The translations under genes were made by a program, and so were the position numbers. A DNA stretch of 64,000 nucleotides from Eubacterium sp. (GTDB taxonomy: Bacteria > Bacillota > Clostridia > Lachnospirales > Lachnospiraceae). This document shows, piece after piece, positions 36,898 through 46,104 of this stretch. The notes below the pieces were generated by a model. The model was not told where the DNA came from and ran no database searches. It saw nothing but the letters and a program-made list of their open reading frames with translations. The DNA lies in the NCBI GenBank assembly GCA_017430325.1, contig JAFRNE010000037.1, forward strand, positions 102,963-166,962, written 5' to 3'. The first letter of the stretch is position 1. Each line of letters starts with the position of its first letter.

Positions 36898-38571
36898 TTA
36901 CTTTGTAAGGATTGCGATACCGTAGCCCGGAAGACTGACTTTTCCGCCTTTCATACTTACCTTATCCTTTGATACTGTAAGCACTGCAGCCAGTGTCTTG
37001 TATTCTGATGCACCGCTCAGGTCAAGCTTTACAGCTTCCTCGCCTGTATTTATCACTATAAGGACATCTTGATCGTCTCTTCCTTCTATCTTCCTTGTGA
37101 AGCCGCAGGTCTTATCTCCTGTAAGGCTGTCAACGATCTCTGTTCTTCCCTTTGCGATAGCCGGAAATGCATTTCTGATCCTTATGGCATTCTTATAATA
37201 ATTGTAGATCGAATACTCGTCCTTCTCCTGCTCCTCGAGGCTTCCGTATTTCTGCTCGATCTTCTCAGCATCCACCGGTCCTCTGCAGACCAGACTGCTC
37301 AGCTCAGATGTGGAATCGGTTGTCCACATAAAAGCAAGACGCTTATTCTCATCCTTTCCTGAACCCCTCATACCAAGCTCCTCACCGTAGTAGATGAAGG
37401 CGTTACCGGTTGAAAGAAGATTCAGAGCAGCCGCAAGCTTTGTCTTGCTGCCGTCATCGTAAGCATAATAGCCTGCACTTCTTGCCATATCGTGGTTGGT
37501 GTAGAAAGGTGCATTTATCGAAGTTTCAGGTGCTATACTGTAGTAAAGCTCCTCTTCATTAACAAGCTGTTCTGCATAGTAAGAAGCCTTCTTGCTTCCT
37601 CTTACTACAGAAGCTATAACTCCATCCTGTCCGGAGAAGCTGAAATCGAAGAACGAATCCGCACCGCTTCTGTAATACTCACTGTAGATCGACTGGTCTG
37701 CCCAGGCCTCACCGACTATGTAGGCATCCGCCTTCTTAGCCTTGACCGTATCATTTACCCAGCCTGTGAACTCTATGCTCTTATCCTTATCTTCTGTATA
37801 GTAGGATGTGACTGCATCAAGTCTGAAACCGTCAACTCCCTTATCAAGCCAGAAATAAAGTATTTCCTTTATCTCATCTCTTACAGCCGGTTCATCAAGA
37901 TTAAGATCCGGCATTCCTGACCAGAATCTTGCTTCGTAGTACCAATCACCTGAGAGGTGCTCATAACCCGAATGTGCCTGCTCCTGGAAGTTATAATAAT
38001 TAACGTATTTGCACTTAGAAGCATCCGGCTTCTCTCCTTCTTTCAAAGAAGATATATATGTAGCAGCCTCGGTGAACCATGGATGAGAGTTAGACGTATG
38101 ATTAAGCGGAAGGTCTATTATCAGTTTGATGCCTCTCTTGTGGCACTCGGAAAGGAGTTCCTCGAAATCCTCCATGGTACCGTACTGGCTGTCTATATCC
38201 ATAAAATCAGTTGCGTCATATTTATGATAGGTTGGTGATGGGAAGACCGGCATGGTCCAGATCTCTGTACATCCAAGATCACTTGTTGATATCGGATCAC
38301 CATCATTGATGTAATCAAGCTTCTTCGTAAGGCCGTCAAGATCGCCTATTCCGTCGCCGTTACTGTCCGCAAAGGAATAAACAAACACTTCATAGCAGGT
38401 TCTTTCCTTATTATCCTCTGCCGTAAGCCCTTCATATTCTGTAAGCGAGGCATTCTGCTTACTCATTGTCTTAGCCTTATCCTTGCTGCTTCCGCAGCCG
38501 GTTAATATGAAGGCTGAAGCAAGAAATACTGCCATAGCCGCCTTAAATTTTTTCGTATGGATCTTATTCAT
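36898..38571 (-). CDS. Surface alpha-amylase-family lipoprotein (GH13)
   Basis: The 557-residue product has a lipoprotein signal with lipobox ILTGC (Cys near residue 26), so it is held on the outer face of the membrane. Its GH13 barrel has LIIDLPLNHTS, the nucleophile Asp in GVDGFRLDAVTSYY, the acid/base Glu in YIVGEAWAD and FYTNHDMARS. This sequence type occurs in amylases and oligo-glucosidases, so the exact bond is uncertain. Cutting starch or dextrins before import fits its position. It has its own promoter with a nearby LacI gene divergent. Confidence 0.92.
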   Translation of the reverse strand: MNKIHTKKFKAAMAVFLASAFILTGCGSSKDKAKTMSKQNASLTEYEGLTAEDNKERTCYEVFVYSFADSNGDGIGDLDGLTKKLDYINDGDPISTSDLGCTEIWTMPVFPSPTYHKYDATDFMDIDSQYGTMEDFEELLSECHKRGIKLIIDLPLNHTSNSHPWFTEAATYISSLKEGEKPDASKCKYVNYYNFQEQAHSGYEHLSGDWYYEARFWSGMPDLNLDEPAVRDEIKEILYFWLDKGVDGFRLDAVTSYYTEDKDKSIEFTGWVNDTVKAKKADAYIVGEAWADQSIYSEYYRSGADSFFDFSFSGQDGVIASVVRGSKKASYYAEQLVNEEELYYSIAPETSINAPFYTNHDMARSAGYYAYDDGSKTKLAAALNLLSTGNAFIYYGEELGMRGSGKDENKRLAFMWTTDSTSELSSLVCRGPVDAEKIEQKYGSLEEQEKDEYSIYNYYKNAIRIRNAFPAIAKGRTEIVDSLTGDKTCGFTRKIEGRDDQDVLIVINTGEEAVKLDLSGASEYKTLAAVLTVSKDKVSMKGGKVSLPGYGIAILTK

Positions 38572-38598
38572 GTCTTAATACCCACGCCGCAGCGTTTT

Positions 38599-38616
38599 TC
38601 GTAAACTTTCGTAGTT
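38599..38616. promoter_or_regulatory. Candidate operator of the amylase gene
   Basis: The sequence around 38600-38611 (CGTAAACTTTCG) is a near-palindrome directly at the predicted amylase start point. The match to a LacI site is only moderate, so this is low confidence. Confidence 0.3.
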
Positions 38617-38623
38617 CGTCTCT

Positions 38624-38652
38624 AAAATAATCCTTTTGGGCCTTTTTGTCAA
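38624..38652 (-). promoter_or_regulatory. Promoter of the amylase lipoprotein gene
   Basis: On the minus strand TTGACA (38647-38652) and TATTTT (38624-38629) are 17 bp apart. A second TTGACA lies further upstream (near 38688-38693). Confidence 0.6.
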
Positions 38653-38724
38653 TATAAAATATTAATATTTTTTCAATTTTTGAGTTTTGTCAAAAAGTAA
38701 TTTTCGTTTTTTTTCGTTTTCTAC

Positions 38725-38753
38725 TTGTAATTTGTTTTTTTCGGGTTTATACT
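38725..38753 (+). promoter_or_regulatory. Promoter of the second LacI gene
   Basis: TTGTAA (38725-38730) and TATACT (38748-38753) are 17 bp apart on the plus strand, about 38 nt before the LacI start. Confidence 0.55.
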
Positions 38754-38790
38754 GTGTAAATGTAACAGGACACGAAAGGAGGAAATGGCC

Positions 38791-39876
38791 ATGGCAACCA
38801 TGAAGGATATTGCCGACAAACTGGGTATATCACTTGGAACAGTATCAAAAGGCCTTAATAATGGTAAAGACATCAGCGACGAACTCAGAAAGACTATTCT
38901 TGATACCGCTGTTGAGATGGGTTATATAAACCGCAAGGCTCTCAGAGAGGACCTCCGCAGGATCGCCCTTTTTGTTGAAAATATGGATTACGAGGAAGAG
39001 ACTTCCTTCGGCTACGATATCATCATGGGTTTTCAGAAAGCTTCCTTCAGCGAAAAGTGGAACTTTTCTGTCATACCACTGACTCATTCCTTCCAGCTTG
39101 AAAATAAATACGAAAGCTTCATGCTTCAGGAAAAATACAGTGGTGCCTTCTTTATCGGTCTTTCACTGGATGACCCGTGGACCGAACAGCTGAGGACCAC
39201 AACTATCCCTACCGTACTTCTCGACAATTCCATGGAGGGCAACCCTATGGTAAGCTCAGTAGGTACAGACTCGACAGAAGGTATCGATCTAGCCATCTCT
39301 CTTCTTGTAGAGAATGGTCATGAAAAGATAGCATTCCTGGATGGTTCAGCCGGTTCAGTCATCTCTGACGACAGAATGACTGCTTACCTCAGCAGTATGA
39401 GCCGAAATAACCTTGCTGTAGATCCTAACCTTGCTGTATACGGCTATTTCGTTGCAGACTGCGCACCATATCATGTTCCCGGCTTTATCGACCGCGGCGC
39501 AACCGCAATACTCTGTGGCAACGATCTGATCGCACAGGGCGTTATCAAATGCGTCAGGGAGCTTGGACTTTCCGTTCCTAATGATATAAGCGTCATAGGC
39601 TTTGACGATATTCCACTTGCTTCCAAGCTTTCCCCGCCTCTTACAACTATCAGGCAGAGCCGCACCGGACTTGGCAAGTGTGCGTATTTCACCCTGTATT
39701 CTCTTATAAACGGTGTTCCGATAAGCAGAAGTCTTCTCCGTCCGGAACTCATAAAGCGCTACTCCGTTGCTATCGCAAAACCGCGTGTAGCCAAAAAGAG
39801 AGAAAATGATCCGGATTCGGTCATGTTCGTGAACCCGGAACTTTACAGTCATTTTGCAAGGATAAATATGATGTAA
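38791..39876 (+). CDS. LacI-family regulator of the starch genes (putative)
   Basis: The protein of about 361 residues has an N-terminal HTH (MKDIADKLGISLGTVSKGLN) and a sensor domain typical of the family (ILCGNDLIAQGVIKCVRELG, ISVIGFDDIPLASKLSPPLT). The conserved hinge-region residues differ a little from LacI. It is divergent from the amylase gene and probably controls it and perhaps the other starch genes. AAAGGAGG lies 8 nt before the ATG at 38791 and only 2 nt before an ATG at 38785, so 38791 is preferred. Confidence 0.9.
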   Translation: MATMKDIADKLGISLGTVSKGLNNGKDISDELRKTILDTAVEMGYINRKALREDLRRIALFVENMDYEEETSFGYDIIMGFQKASFSEKWNFSVIPLTHSFQLENKYESFMLQEKYSGAFFIGLSLDDPWTEQLRTTTIPTVLLDNSMEGNPMVSSVGTDSTEGIDLAISLLVENGHEKIAFLDGSAGSVISDDRMTAYLSSMSRNNLAVDPNLAVYGYFVADCAPYHVPGFIDRGATAILCGNDLIAQGVIKCVRELGLSVPNDISVIGFDDIPLASKLSPPLTTIRQSRTGLGKCAYFTLYSLINGVPISRSLLRPELIKRYSVAIAKPRVAKKRENDPDSVMFVNPELYSHFARINMM

Positions 39877-39882
39877 ACCGAT

Positions 39883-39926
39883 CACCCTCTTTCACGCATT
39901 CATGCAGTATAGAGGGTGTTTTTTTT
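39883..39926 (+). terminator. Terminator of the second LacI gene
   Basis: CACCCTCT (39883-39890) and AGAGGGTG (39911-39918) form an 8-bp stem, followed by eight T residues. It lies right after the LacI stop. Confidence 0.85.
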
Positions 39927-40014
39927 GACAGCTATCCGAAATACTGATAACACAAACTAATAAAAAGTAATAAAAATTCACCTTGCCGCTATTCGAAGAT
40001 TATGTTGAACAGCA

Positions 40015-40932
40015 TTATGTGGAGATGTGATGTATTTTCTTTTTATTTGTAAAATATATGATAATACCGCTTATCACTCCAATTGTAACAGACGCTATCG
40101 AAAATATCTGTCCATTTGACAGCACATGTCTTACCTGATCAGTGTTTATGCGTCTGTTAATGCCGGTTATAAAAAGATTATCCGTTTTAGATGTATTCCT
40201 GTAGAATTCGATAAAAAACCTTATCAGCCCATATCCTATCATGAATAAGGAATACAATAATCCCCTAAATCTTTTTCCGGTCCAGTTCATCATAATAAAA
40301 CCTATTAGCAACAGATCAAGTGAACATTCGATCAATTGAACAGGATAGACAAAAGGCTTATCTTTAACCCATATACCGATTCCTCTGCAGCAACCATTCA
40401 TAAAACATCCTATACGGATACAGGCAAGCATAAGAATTCCTGCAGGTGTACAGAAGTCCATATATTCTGAATCCTTCGCTTTTATGAATAGAGTCCTTTT
40501 GATCACCGGAATAAAAATCGGCATAAAAAATACAGTACCGAAAAAAGATACTCCGGCCAAACCTATACCATTTTTCTTTACACTCTGGTAATTCTCAATT
40601 ATATATAAAAGCTTGGCTCCTATAAACCCGCCTATTGCGAGTAAAATACCAGTCATTATTGCTTGCCATATTTTTATACATATTTCTTTTCTTCGCAAAA
40701 AACATAGGATACACATCCCAATTATTCCAATAATATGCATTATCCAATATGGCTGAATCGCCCATTTATCAACACCGGTTTTGAACCGATTAAATGTACC
40801 ACCATAACCTATAAAACCAATTCTATAATCAGATGGCATATGTGTTAATACATAGTTGCATACAAATATAGTAAAACTCGCCACGATAATTGCCAGCGAA
40901 AAGAATATAAATGAGTATACTAATTTTTTCAT
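40015..40932 (-). CDS. Lgt-like prolipoprotein diacylglyceryl transferase homolog
   Basis: This 305-residue protein has seven or more membrane segments and Lgt-family patterns: GGFIGAKLLYIIEN, GVSFFGTVFF, RIGCFMNGCCRGI and YGLIRFFIEFYRN. The Arg/Asn/Gly cluster and the C-terminal Arg-Glu pair that matter in Lgt are visible. It is divergent from housekeeping Lgt (the double-cysteine GCCRG form), so a specialised role is possible. It is the last gene of the FHA cluster, 30 nt after the FHA-VWA-lipase gene, and might modify one of the cluster's products; that is inference. Confidence 0.78.
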   Translation of the reverse strand: MKKLVYSFIFFSLAIIVASFTIFVCNYVLTHMPSDYRIGFIGYGGTFNRFKTGVDKWAIQPYWIMHIIGIIGMCILCFLRRKEICIKIWQAIMTGILLAIGGFIGAKLLYIIENYQSVKKNGIGLAGVSFFGTVFFMPIFIPVIKRTLFIKAKDSEYMDFCTPAGILMLACIRIGCFMNGCCRGIGIWVKDKPFVYPVQLIECSLDLLLIGFIMMNWTGKRFRGLLYSLFMIGYGLIRFFIEFYRNTSKTDNLFITGINRRINTDQVRHVLSNGQIFSIASVTIGVISGIIIYFTNKKKIHHIST

Positions 40933-40962
40933 TTATAACATCGTCTCCTTAGGATCCATCTT

Positions 40963-43900
40963 TCATGGTTTTCTATTTCCTTGGTGTAAATAATAATAAA
41001 AACTCGGTCGACTATGAGTCAATTCCAGGTACTCAAATAAAGATTCTATTTCGTATTTTTCCTTATACTCTTTATAATACTTATAAATCTTTTCATCAGT
41101 AATCTCATCTGCCATCTTCATTATAATGTATTTTTGGGTTTTACTTAAATCATCTGTATTTTTATTATTGTTATGAATACTAATAGCATATTCATCTGGC
41201 GGTTTATAAGAAATAATGTCTCCATAATGCTTACCAAGTGCCGAAACTATATCTCCATAAACATTATATAAAACTAATTTATTTCCATCCTTATAGTACT
41301 CTTTAAGATTCTCTATATCTTTCAGATGTAATAATCTTTGTTGTTCTCCATCTTCTCTTAGCTTCTGCCAGTCCTCATTATTGCTCAATTCAGCATATTT
41401 ATCTATATAATCCATAATTCCTGAATTGTCTGTAAAGTTAATGCCCATGCCATCAAAATAGACTACACCTGCCGGAATTACATCAGTTTCTGCCAACATT
41501 TCTGATGCTCCTATCTGAGCAAGATACCCGCCCAATGAATGACCTGTTATATATATATTACAATTAGGGTATGAATTAGCAACATCTCTTGCTACTTTCC
41601 TTGCATAAATCTCCTCTCCATGGCAGTTACGTACACCGTACCCTAATATGTTGTCCATCCACTCATCAAATTCTTTTTCAAAGGCACCACTTCCTCTATA
41701 TGACAACACAACATTATTCTGACACTTATATATTGTTACACTGAACTGTTCTTTATCAGTCAGATCTTCGACTATGTAATCATCTATTATCCATTTTTCG
41801 CAAATTCCTTTATCTACACTCGATAAAGAAGCATATTTATAAAAACTACCACTCAACTCATTTTCACTTTGCTTATTTATATCATCTTCGGTATACATGC
41901 TTTTCTTGAAATCACTTCCATCACAGTAACTTAGCGAGGCAAATATAGCCAGATCCCTATCTCCAACATCCCATTTCATAGGTCTGTTATCTGATTTATC
42001 ATCATAGCCATCCATATCCGAATCAACTTCTATCGGAGATGAAACCATCTTTACATATACTCGACCGTTCAATTCTGTAATTACAATTTCTTCGCCATTC
42101 AGCAGACCATCGCCATCAAGATCACTGTTGCTGTTTACTTCATCATATGTATATTTACCGAACGGCTTTTTACCGGTTCCCGAAAGAAGTTTTCCATCAC
42201 ATATTTTCTTTGTGTAATAATCATTTATCCCGTCACCGTTAGTATCGGTATCCGGAATAGTTTCCCCTTGAATCTTGTCAAATACATCAACAAGCTTAGG
42301 ATCATCATCGCTTATTTCAGATGCACGATAAAAAGTTCCTCCTGTCTTTTCTGACAGCATCCTAAGCGTTTCCTCTTCAGCATCACCCAAGCTTATGGAA
42401 TAGACAGAAACATGCTTTGCAACTGCTTCTTCAACCAGTTCATTATAGTCATAGGAGGCGACTGTATCCTCACCATCAGTAAGGAAAACTATAGCTCTGC
42501 ACATATCATTCTTTTCATCATTATACTCAAATTCATCTAATGCTTTTCTGAGTCCATCGCTACCGTTTGTACCCGCCTCATTATTACCTTCACATCCATT
42601 TGAAGTTCCATCATTATTAACAATATTACCTATTGCGTTGGTGCACTGGTCAATATCCGTCGTCATACTCACCAGAGTTGTTGCATATCTGGCAAATTTA
42701 ATAATGCTCACTTCATCTTTACCATTTCTTAAATTCCCCAGATAATTCCTCACTATGTTAATCCTCTCATAGTTTGGATCGTTATCATCCATACTTTTGG
42801 AATAATCAATAACAAAAGCTACTTTTGTCACTATTTTTGCAAGGTCATCTTCCGTCTTAATATCAACATTTAAGCTTTCTTCAATTTTAGTCTTATCAAG
42901 CAGTACATAATTAGCCGCATGATCAACCTTTGCAGTAACAGTAAAATCTTCAGTCTTTGATGATTCTATCTCAAATAGCAACTGTGTTTCCTCATCAAGC
43001 TCATAGATTGCTACATCATCACCATTAGTTAGACAATCAGGATTGTATTTCATAGTGAGTGTTGCATCATTTACCTTTGAGCCAAATTCTAATTGGTATG
43101 GTGAACCTATATATCCAACCATCTCTTGACTCATTAACACATTATTATCCGCTTCTCTGATACATACACATTCAGGATTGCCTTCATAGTCAGCTCTTAT
43201 GGCAGCCATAACGGGCATATCAATCGTTCCGGCTTCAACGTACACTTCAAAGCTGTTATCATTTTCAAGCGGATTACTGCCATTTTCGATCTCCCAGCAA
43301 TCAGTCGCTTCATCACTATCTGTGTCTGCCAAAAGAGGATCTGTTTTATACGTGTTAACTTCATCTCCGTCTGATAATCCATCTCCATCAGTATCTGCAA
43401 CTCCCGGATCTGTTTCTGCATCAACCTCAAATCTGTTTGTCAGACCATCATCATCAGAATCTCTATCCGCATCACATATACCATCTTCAAGGGTATCGTA
43501 TTTCGTTGGATCAGTTCCCGTCATCAAATATTCAACATAATCAGACAACCCATCCCCGTCTGTATCCGGATTATTGTCATCTGTTCCTATACATGTTTCG
43601 ATATAAGCAATAAGACCATCATCATCTCTATCTTCAAGATCTATATTAACATTCTCGAGATACTCTTCATAACCATTAGTGAAGGTGATTTGATCTGAAG
43701 ACTCAACACCTCCCTTATTAACAGCTTTAACGATAAGTGTATTTTCACCCATCATCATAGCAGGTTCAGGAATTGACCACTCTTCTTCCTCAAAAGAAAT
43801 ATCACCTTCAAAAACAATAACTCCATATGCATCTTCTATTGTAAACGATACTGATTCAAAATCAGATTTATCGCCCTCAAACGTACCTTTAAAACCTGAA

Positions 43901-44478
43901 AAATCTTCCGGCACACAATAAAGCTCAAACTCTTCAATATATTCAAGACACTCTTTATCTATCAGAGCTCTAACGTCTCCATATAGTTTACCCGACGAGA
44001 CCGAACCTCCCCCGCCTCCGCTCTTTGAGTCTTCTTTTTTAAACAGAATAATTCCCAAAATAGCAATAGCAACCATACCCAACGCAACTGAAAGGAAGAG
44101 TATTAGTTTGTTATAACCATCCTTTTTCTCTTTCTTTTCTTTATGCAAAAGGGGTATTCTTTTAGACTCATCAGTCACCTTCACCAAGACATTATTATCC
44201 AATGTGCCAATTCTGATCACAATATTGTCATCCAGTTCTGTGGTTATTATTTTTTTATCATTCAGGAATGATCCATTGCTACTGTTAAGATCTTGATAAA
44301 GCCACTTGTCATTCTCTTTAAAGAAACAGCCGTGATATCCGGAAACATGAGCATTTTTAACAATTATGTCGCAATCAGCTTTCCTGCCTATAATGATCTT
44401 ATCCTTTTTATAGCTGTCAAGATCATAATCCTTAGTTGTTTTATTTTCACAAATATGTATGTAAGTATGAAATGCCAT
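40963..44478 (-). CDS. Large FHA-TM-calcium-repeat-VWA-lipase protein
   Basis: This 1171-residue protein joins five modules. An N-terminal cytoplasmic FHA domain (GRKADCDIIV, SGYHGCF, NSSNGSF; residues 20-105) is followed by one membrane helix (125-147) and a Gly-rich linker. Outside lie Asp-rich calcium repeats of thrombospondin type 3 style (283-395 and 741-830, as in DTDGDGLSD), a VWA domain with the metal site DYSKS and LTDGED (551-735), and a class 3 lipase-like domain with the nucleophile Ser981 in TGHSLGGYLAQIG. Orientation is C-terminus outside. It may bind a ligand and act on lipid or ester outside while reporting through FHA. Confidence 0.88.
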   Translation of the reverse strand: MAFHTYIHICENKTTKDYDLDSYKKDKIIIGRKADCDIIVKNAHVSGYHGCFFKENDKWLYQDLNSSNGSFLNDKKIITTELDDNIVIRIGTLDNNVLVKVTDESKRIPLLHKEKKEKKDGYNKLILFLSVALGMVAIAILGIILFKKEDSKSGGGGGSVSSGKLYGDVRALIDKECLEYIEEFELYCVPEDFSGFKGTFEGDKSDFESVSFTIEDAYGVIVFEGDISFEEEEWSIPEPAMMMGENTLIVKAVNKGGVESSDQITFTNGYEEYLENVNIDLEDRDDDGLIAYIETCIGTDDNNPDTDGDGLSDYVEYLMTGTDPTKYDTLEDGICDADRDSDDDGLTNRFEVDAETDPGVADTDGDGLSDGDEVNTYKTDPLLADTDSDEATDCWEIENGSNPLENDNSFEVYVEAGTIDMPVMAAIRADYEGNPECVCIREADNNVLMSQEMVGYIGSPYQLEFGSKVNDATLTMKYNPDCLTNGDDVAIYELDEETQLLFEIESSKTEDFTVTAKVDHAANYVLLDKTKIEESLNVDIKTEDDLAKIVTKVAFVIDYSKSMDDNDPNYERINIVRNYLGNLRNGKDEVSIIKFARYATTLVSMTTDIDQCTNAIGNIVNNDGTSNGCEGNNEAGTNGSDGLRKALDEFEYNDEKNDMCRAIVFLTDGEDTVASYDYNELVEEAVAKHVSVYSISLGDAEEETLRMLSEKTGGTFYRASEISDDDPKLVDVFDKIQGETIPDTDTNGDGINDYYTKKICDGKLLSGTGKKPFGKYTYDEVNSNSDLDGDGLLNGEEIVITELNGRVYVKMVSSPIEVDSDMDGYDDKSDNRPMKWDVGDRDLAIFASLSYCDGSDFKKSMYTEDDINKQSENELSGSFYKYASLSSVDKGICEKWIIDDYIVEDLTDKEQFSVTIYKCQNNVVLSYRGSGAFEKEFDEWMDNILGYGVRNCHGEEIYARKVARDVANSYPNCNIYITGHSLGGYLAQIGASEMLAETDVIPAGVVYFDGMGINFTDNSGIMDYIDKYAELSNNEDWQKLREDGEQQRLLHLKDIENLKEYYKDGNKLVLYNVYGDIVSALGKHYGDIISYKPPDEYAISIHNNNKNTDDLSKTQKYIIMKMADEITDEKIYKYYKEYKEKYEIESLFEYLELTHSRPSFYYYLHQGNRKP

Positions 44479-44567
44479 ATTCTCTCCTTGTCAGTCCTTC
44501 CCAAAACCATCGCAGTCATATATGTCTCAAAACCTGTATAATAAAAATGCTTTCAAATCAAAAACCA

Positions 44568-45800
44568 TCAATATTGACGCTCCCCCATATAACTGATATT
44601 TCCACCTTGGTTTCCTCTATGTGCATTCTCAAGTTCATCCACATGAAGATAGACGCACGAAAATATGATAGCTGCAAACCAGATTGCAGATAACCATATA
44701 CTGCCATTAGGCAGTGAAGAAAACAGACTGAAACCATTCCCATAGATATTACTATAATCTTTTGAAAGTGATGCATATATGATAAATATCAAAATCCACG
44801 CAATAGATATACAGATTATTGGTGTTGTATAGCTGTTATTTATATATTGTCTTTTGTAGTTCTTTTTAAAGTTTCTTGACAATGAAATCAGCCCTGCAAT
44901 AAAAAGCACCATTGACGCAAGAAGCATCACGAAATATGTACTTTGAAACAAATATCCAAAAGCATCTCCTGCAGCAATAGCAATAAGTATGAACAATGTG
45001 ACAAATATGCCTGCATAGCCTGCCGCGATCATATCAGAAGATGTAGCCATACTTTTTTTATTAACCGTAAACATTGCAATCGGCAGAATAATTGTCCCAA
45101 GTGCAGTAATTACATACATCAGATATAGCATCAACAAGATAAAACCACCCTCAGATTTCATCATGTTATCGGTATACTTAAAAATGCTAAAAGATCTGAT
45201 AAGATTAACTAACGCCACAATACCCACCACAGACCAAGCAGTTGCAGCAATATATCCCCACATATTCATTAATCTCGGATAATTCGGTATTCCACCCACC
45301 TGACCATTTCCGTTATAACCGGAATAAAATGCATCATTCATTCCCTGCAAGCCGGTTCCTCCCCCATATCCGGCGCCCATTCCGGTGTATCCTGTACCAT
45401 TTATATACCCCGGTGTCATATTTGAATAAACATTATTTTGCTGAATGTTCGGTCCTGCAGTCCACTGTTGATTAATAAACTGTGTATCTTCTACCTTGAC
45501 ACTTATACAACATGAGTCCGGCCACTGTTTTGAATCAAGAACAAGCTTTGATCCGTTCAATAAAGGTGTTGAAACCACAGGAAAACCATTCATCATAGAA
45601 CCATTTGTGCTGTTCATGTCCTGATAATACCAATTACCTTTCTGCTTATAAAAGCATCCATGATGCCCGGAAACCTTAACGTTATCAACAACAATATCAT
45701 TATCCCGAGACCTGCCTATAACAATAACTTCTTTATTAAAGGAATCAAGATCATATGTTTTGTTACCGTTATTATTTCTAATTTCAATCTTAGTAGCCAT
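44568..45800 (-). CDS. FHA domain protein with six membrane helices
   Basis: The 410-residue protein has an N-terminal FHA domain (GRSRDNDIVV, SGHHGCF, NSTNGSMM; residues 20-105), a Gly/Tyr/Asn-rich linker, then six predicted membrane segments from about residue 180 on, such as AIWFAAIIFSCVYL near the end. No catalytic motif is visible, so it probably recruits a phosphothreonine partner to a membrane complex. AAAGGAG lies 5 nt before the ATG at 45800; the in-frame TTG at 45818 is not needed. It is divergent from the antisense RNA promoter of the toxin-like locus. Confidence 0.85.
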   Translation of the reverse strand: MATKIEIRNNNGNKTYDLDSFNKEVIVIGRSRDNDIVVDNVKVSGHHGCFYKQKGNWYYQDMNSTNGSMMNGFPVVSTPLLNGSKLVLDSKQWPDSCCISVKVEDTQFINQQWTAGPNIQQNNVYSNMTPGYINGTGYTGMGAGYGGGTGLQGMNDAFYSGYNGNGQVGGIPNYPRLMNMWGYIAATAWSVVGIVALVNLIRSFSIFKYTDNMMKSEGGFILLMLYLMYVITALGTIILPIAMFTVNKKSMATSSDMIAAGYAGIFVTLFILIAIAAGDAFGYLFQSTYFVMLLASMVLFIAGLISLSRNFKKNYKRQYINNSYTTPIICISIAWILIFIIYASLSKDYSNIYGNGFSLFSSLPNGSIWLSAIWFAAIIFSCVYLHVDELENAHRGNQGGNISYMGERQY

Positions 45801-45838
45801 CTGATCTCCTTTCTGCAAATCACAGATTTTTCAAGCAC

Positions 45839-45866
45839 TTGACATTCAAACCAAATATGTTATATT
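45839..45866 (+). promoter_or_regulatory. Promoter of the antisense RNA
   Basis: TTGACA (45839-45844) and TATATT (45861-45866) are 16 bp apart. Transcription would start near 45873 and run opposite the toxin-like gene to the shared terminator. Confidence 0.6.
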
Positions 45867-45872
45867 AGAAAC

Positions 45873-45966
45873 ACAAAGAGGTGTTATCCGAATAACGGTT
45901 CGCCTTAGTTTATAGTTGCAAAAAGAAGCAACCTACTTTCGACGTGTGCGGTTGCTTCTTTTGTTT
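45873..45966 (+). ncRNA. Putative antisense RNA antitoxin of a type I TA locus
   Basis: From a near-consensus promoter, a short RNA of about 94 nt would end at the strong stem at 45925-45958 with its T-rich tail. It is complementary to the 3' end and terminator of the facing toxin-like mRNA. It contains no reading frame. Short convergent RNAs sharing a bidirectional terminator with a small hydrophobic peptide gene are the hallmark of type I systems such as TxpA/RatA and Fst. Assignment is inference from this arrangement. Confidence 0.5.
45920..45966. terminator. Bidirectional terminator shared by toxin-like mRNA and antisense RNA
   Basis: GAAGCAACC (45925-45933) and GGTTGCTTC (45950-45958) form a 9-bp stem. 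On minus it is followed by TTTTTG and on plus by TTTTGTTTTTTC. The stem overlaps the last codons of the peptide gene. Confidence 0.85.
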
Positions 45967-46073
45967 TTTCTTTTCTTATCATCGCGGTGCATAGATATAA
46001 CCGTAACGATTATTCCAATAACTGTGACGATAATACTGATCACAGTCACCGCGAGATCGATCGTAATCAACAA
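45933..46073 (-). CDS. Small hydrophobic/basic peptide, putative type I toxin
   Basis: From the TTG at 46073 this frame codes 46 residues: a helix-like hydrophobic stretch with the repeating VTVI pattern (VTVISIIVTVIGIIVTVI), then a strongly basic tail (KKRKNKRSNRTRRK). This layout matches type I membrane toxins of Gram-positive bacteria. AAAGG lies 8 nt upstream. There is no ATG start, so initiation at TTG (or the next TTG) is inferred. The reading overlaps a second small frame that has the better ribosome binding site. Confidence 0.5.
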   Translation of the reverse strand: MLITIDLAVTVISIIVTVIGIIVTVISMHRDDKKRKNKRSNRTRRK

Positions 46074-46104
46074 AATACTTACCTTTCTTCAGTACTTCCC
46101 TCAT
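45979..46104 (-). CDS. 41-residue ORF overlapping the toxin-like gene
   Basis: AAGGAGGG stands 6 nt before an ATG at 46104 that opens 41 codons (MREVLKKGKYFVDYDRSRGD). The frame overlaps the toxin-like frame in +1 register for most of its length. Its Tyr/Arg/Asn-rich composition does not look like a known protein. It may be a translated leader that couples to the toxin frame, as mok does for hok, or it may itself be the product. Uncertain. Confidence 0.35.
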   Translation of the reverse strand: MREVLKKGKYFVDYDRSRGDCDQYYRHSYWNNRYGYIYAPR

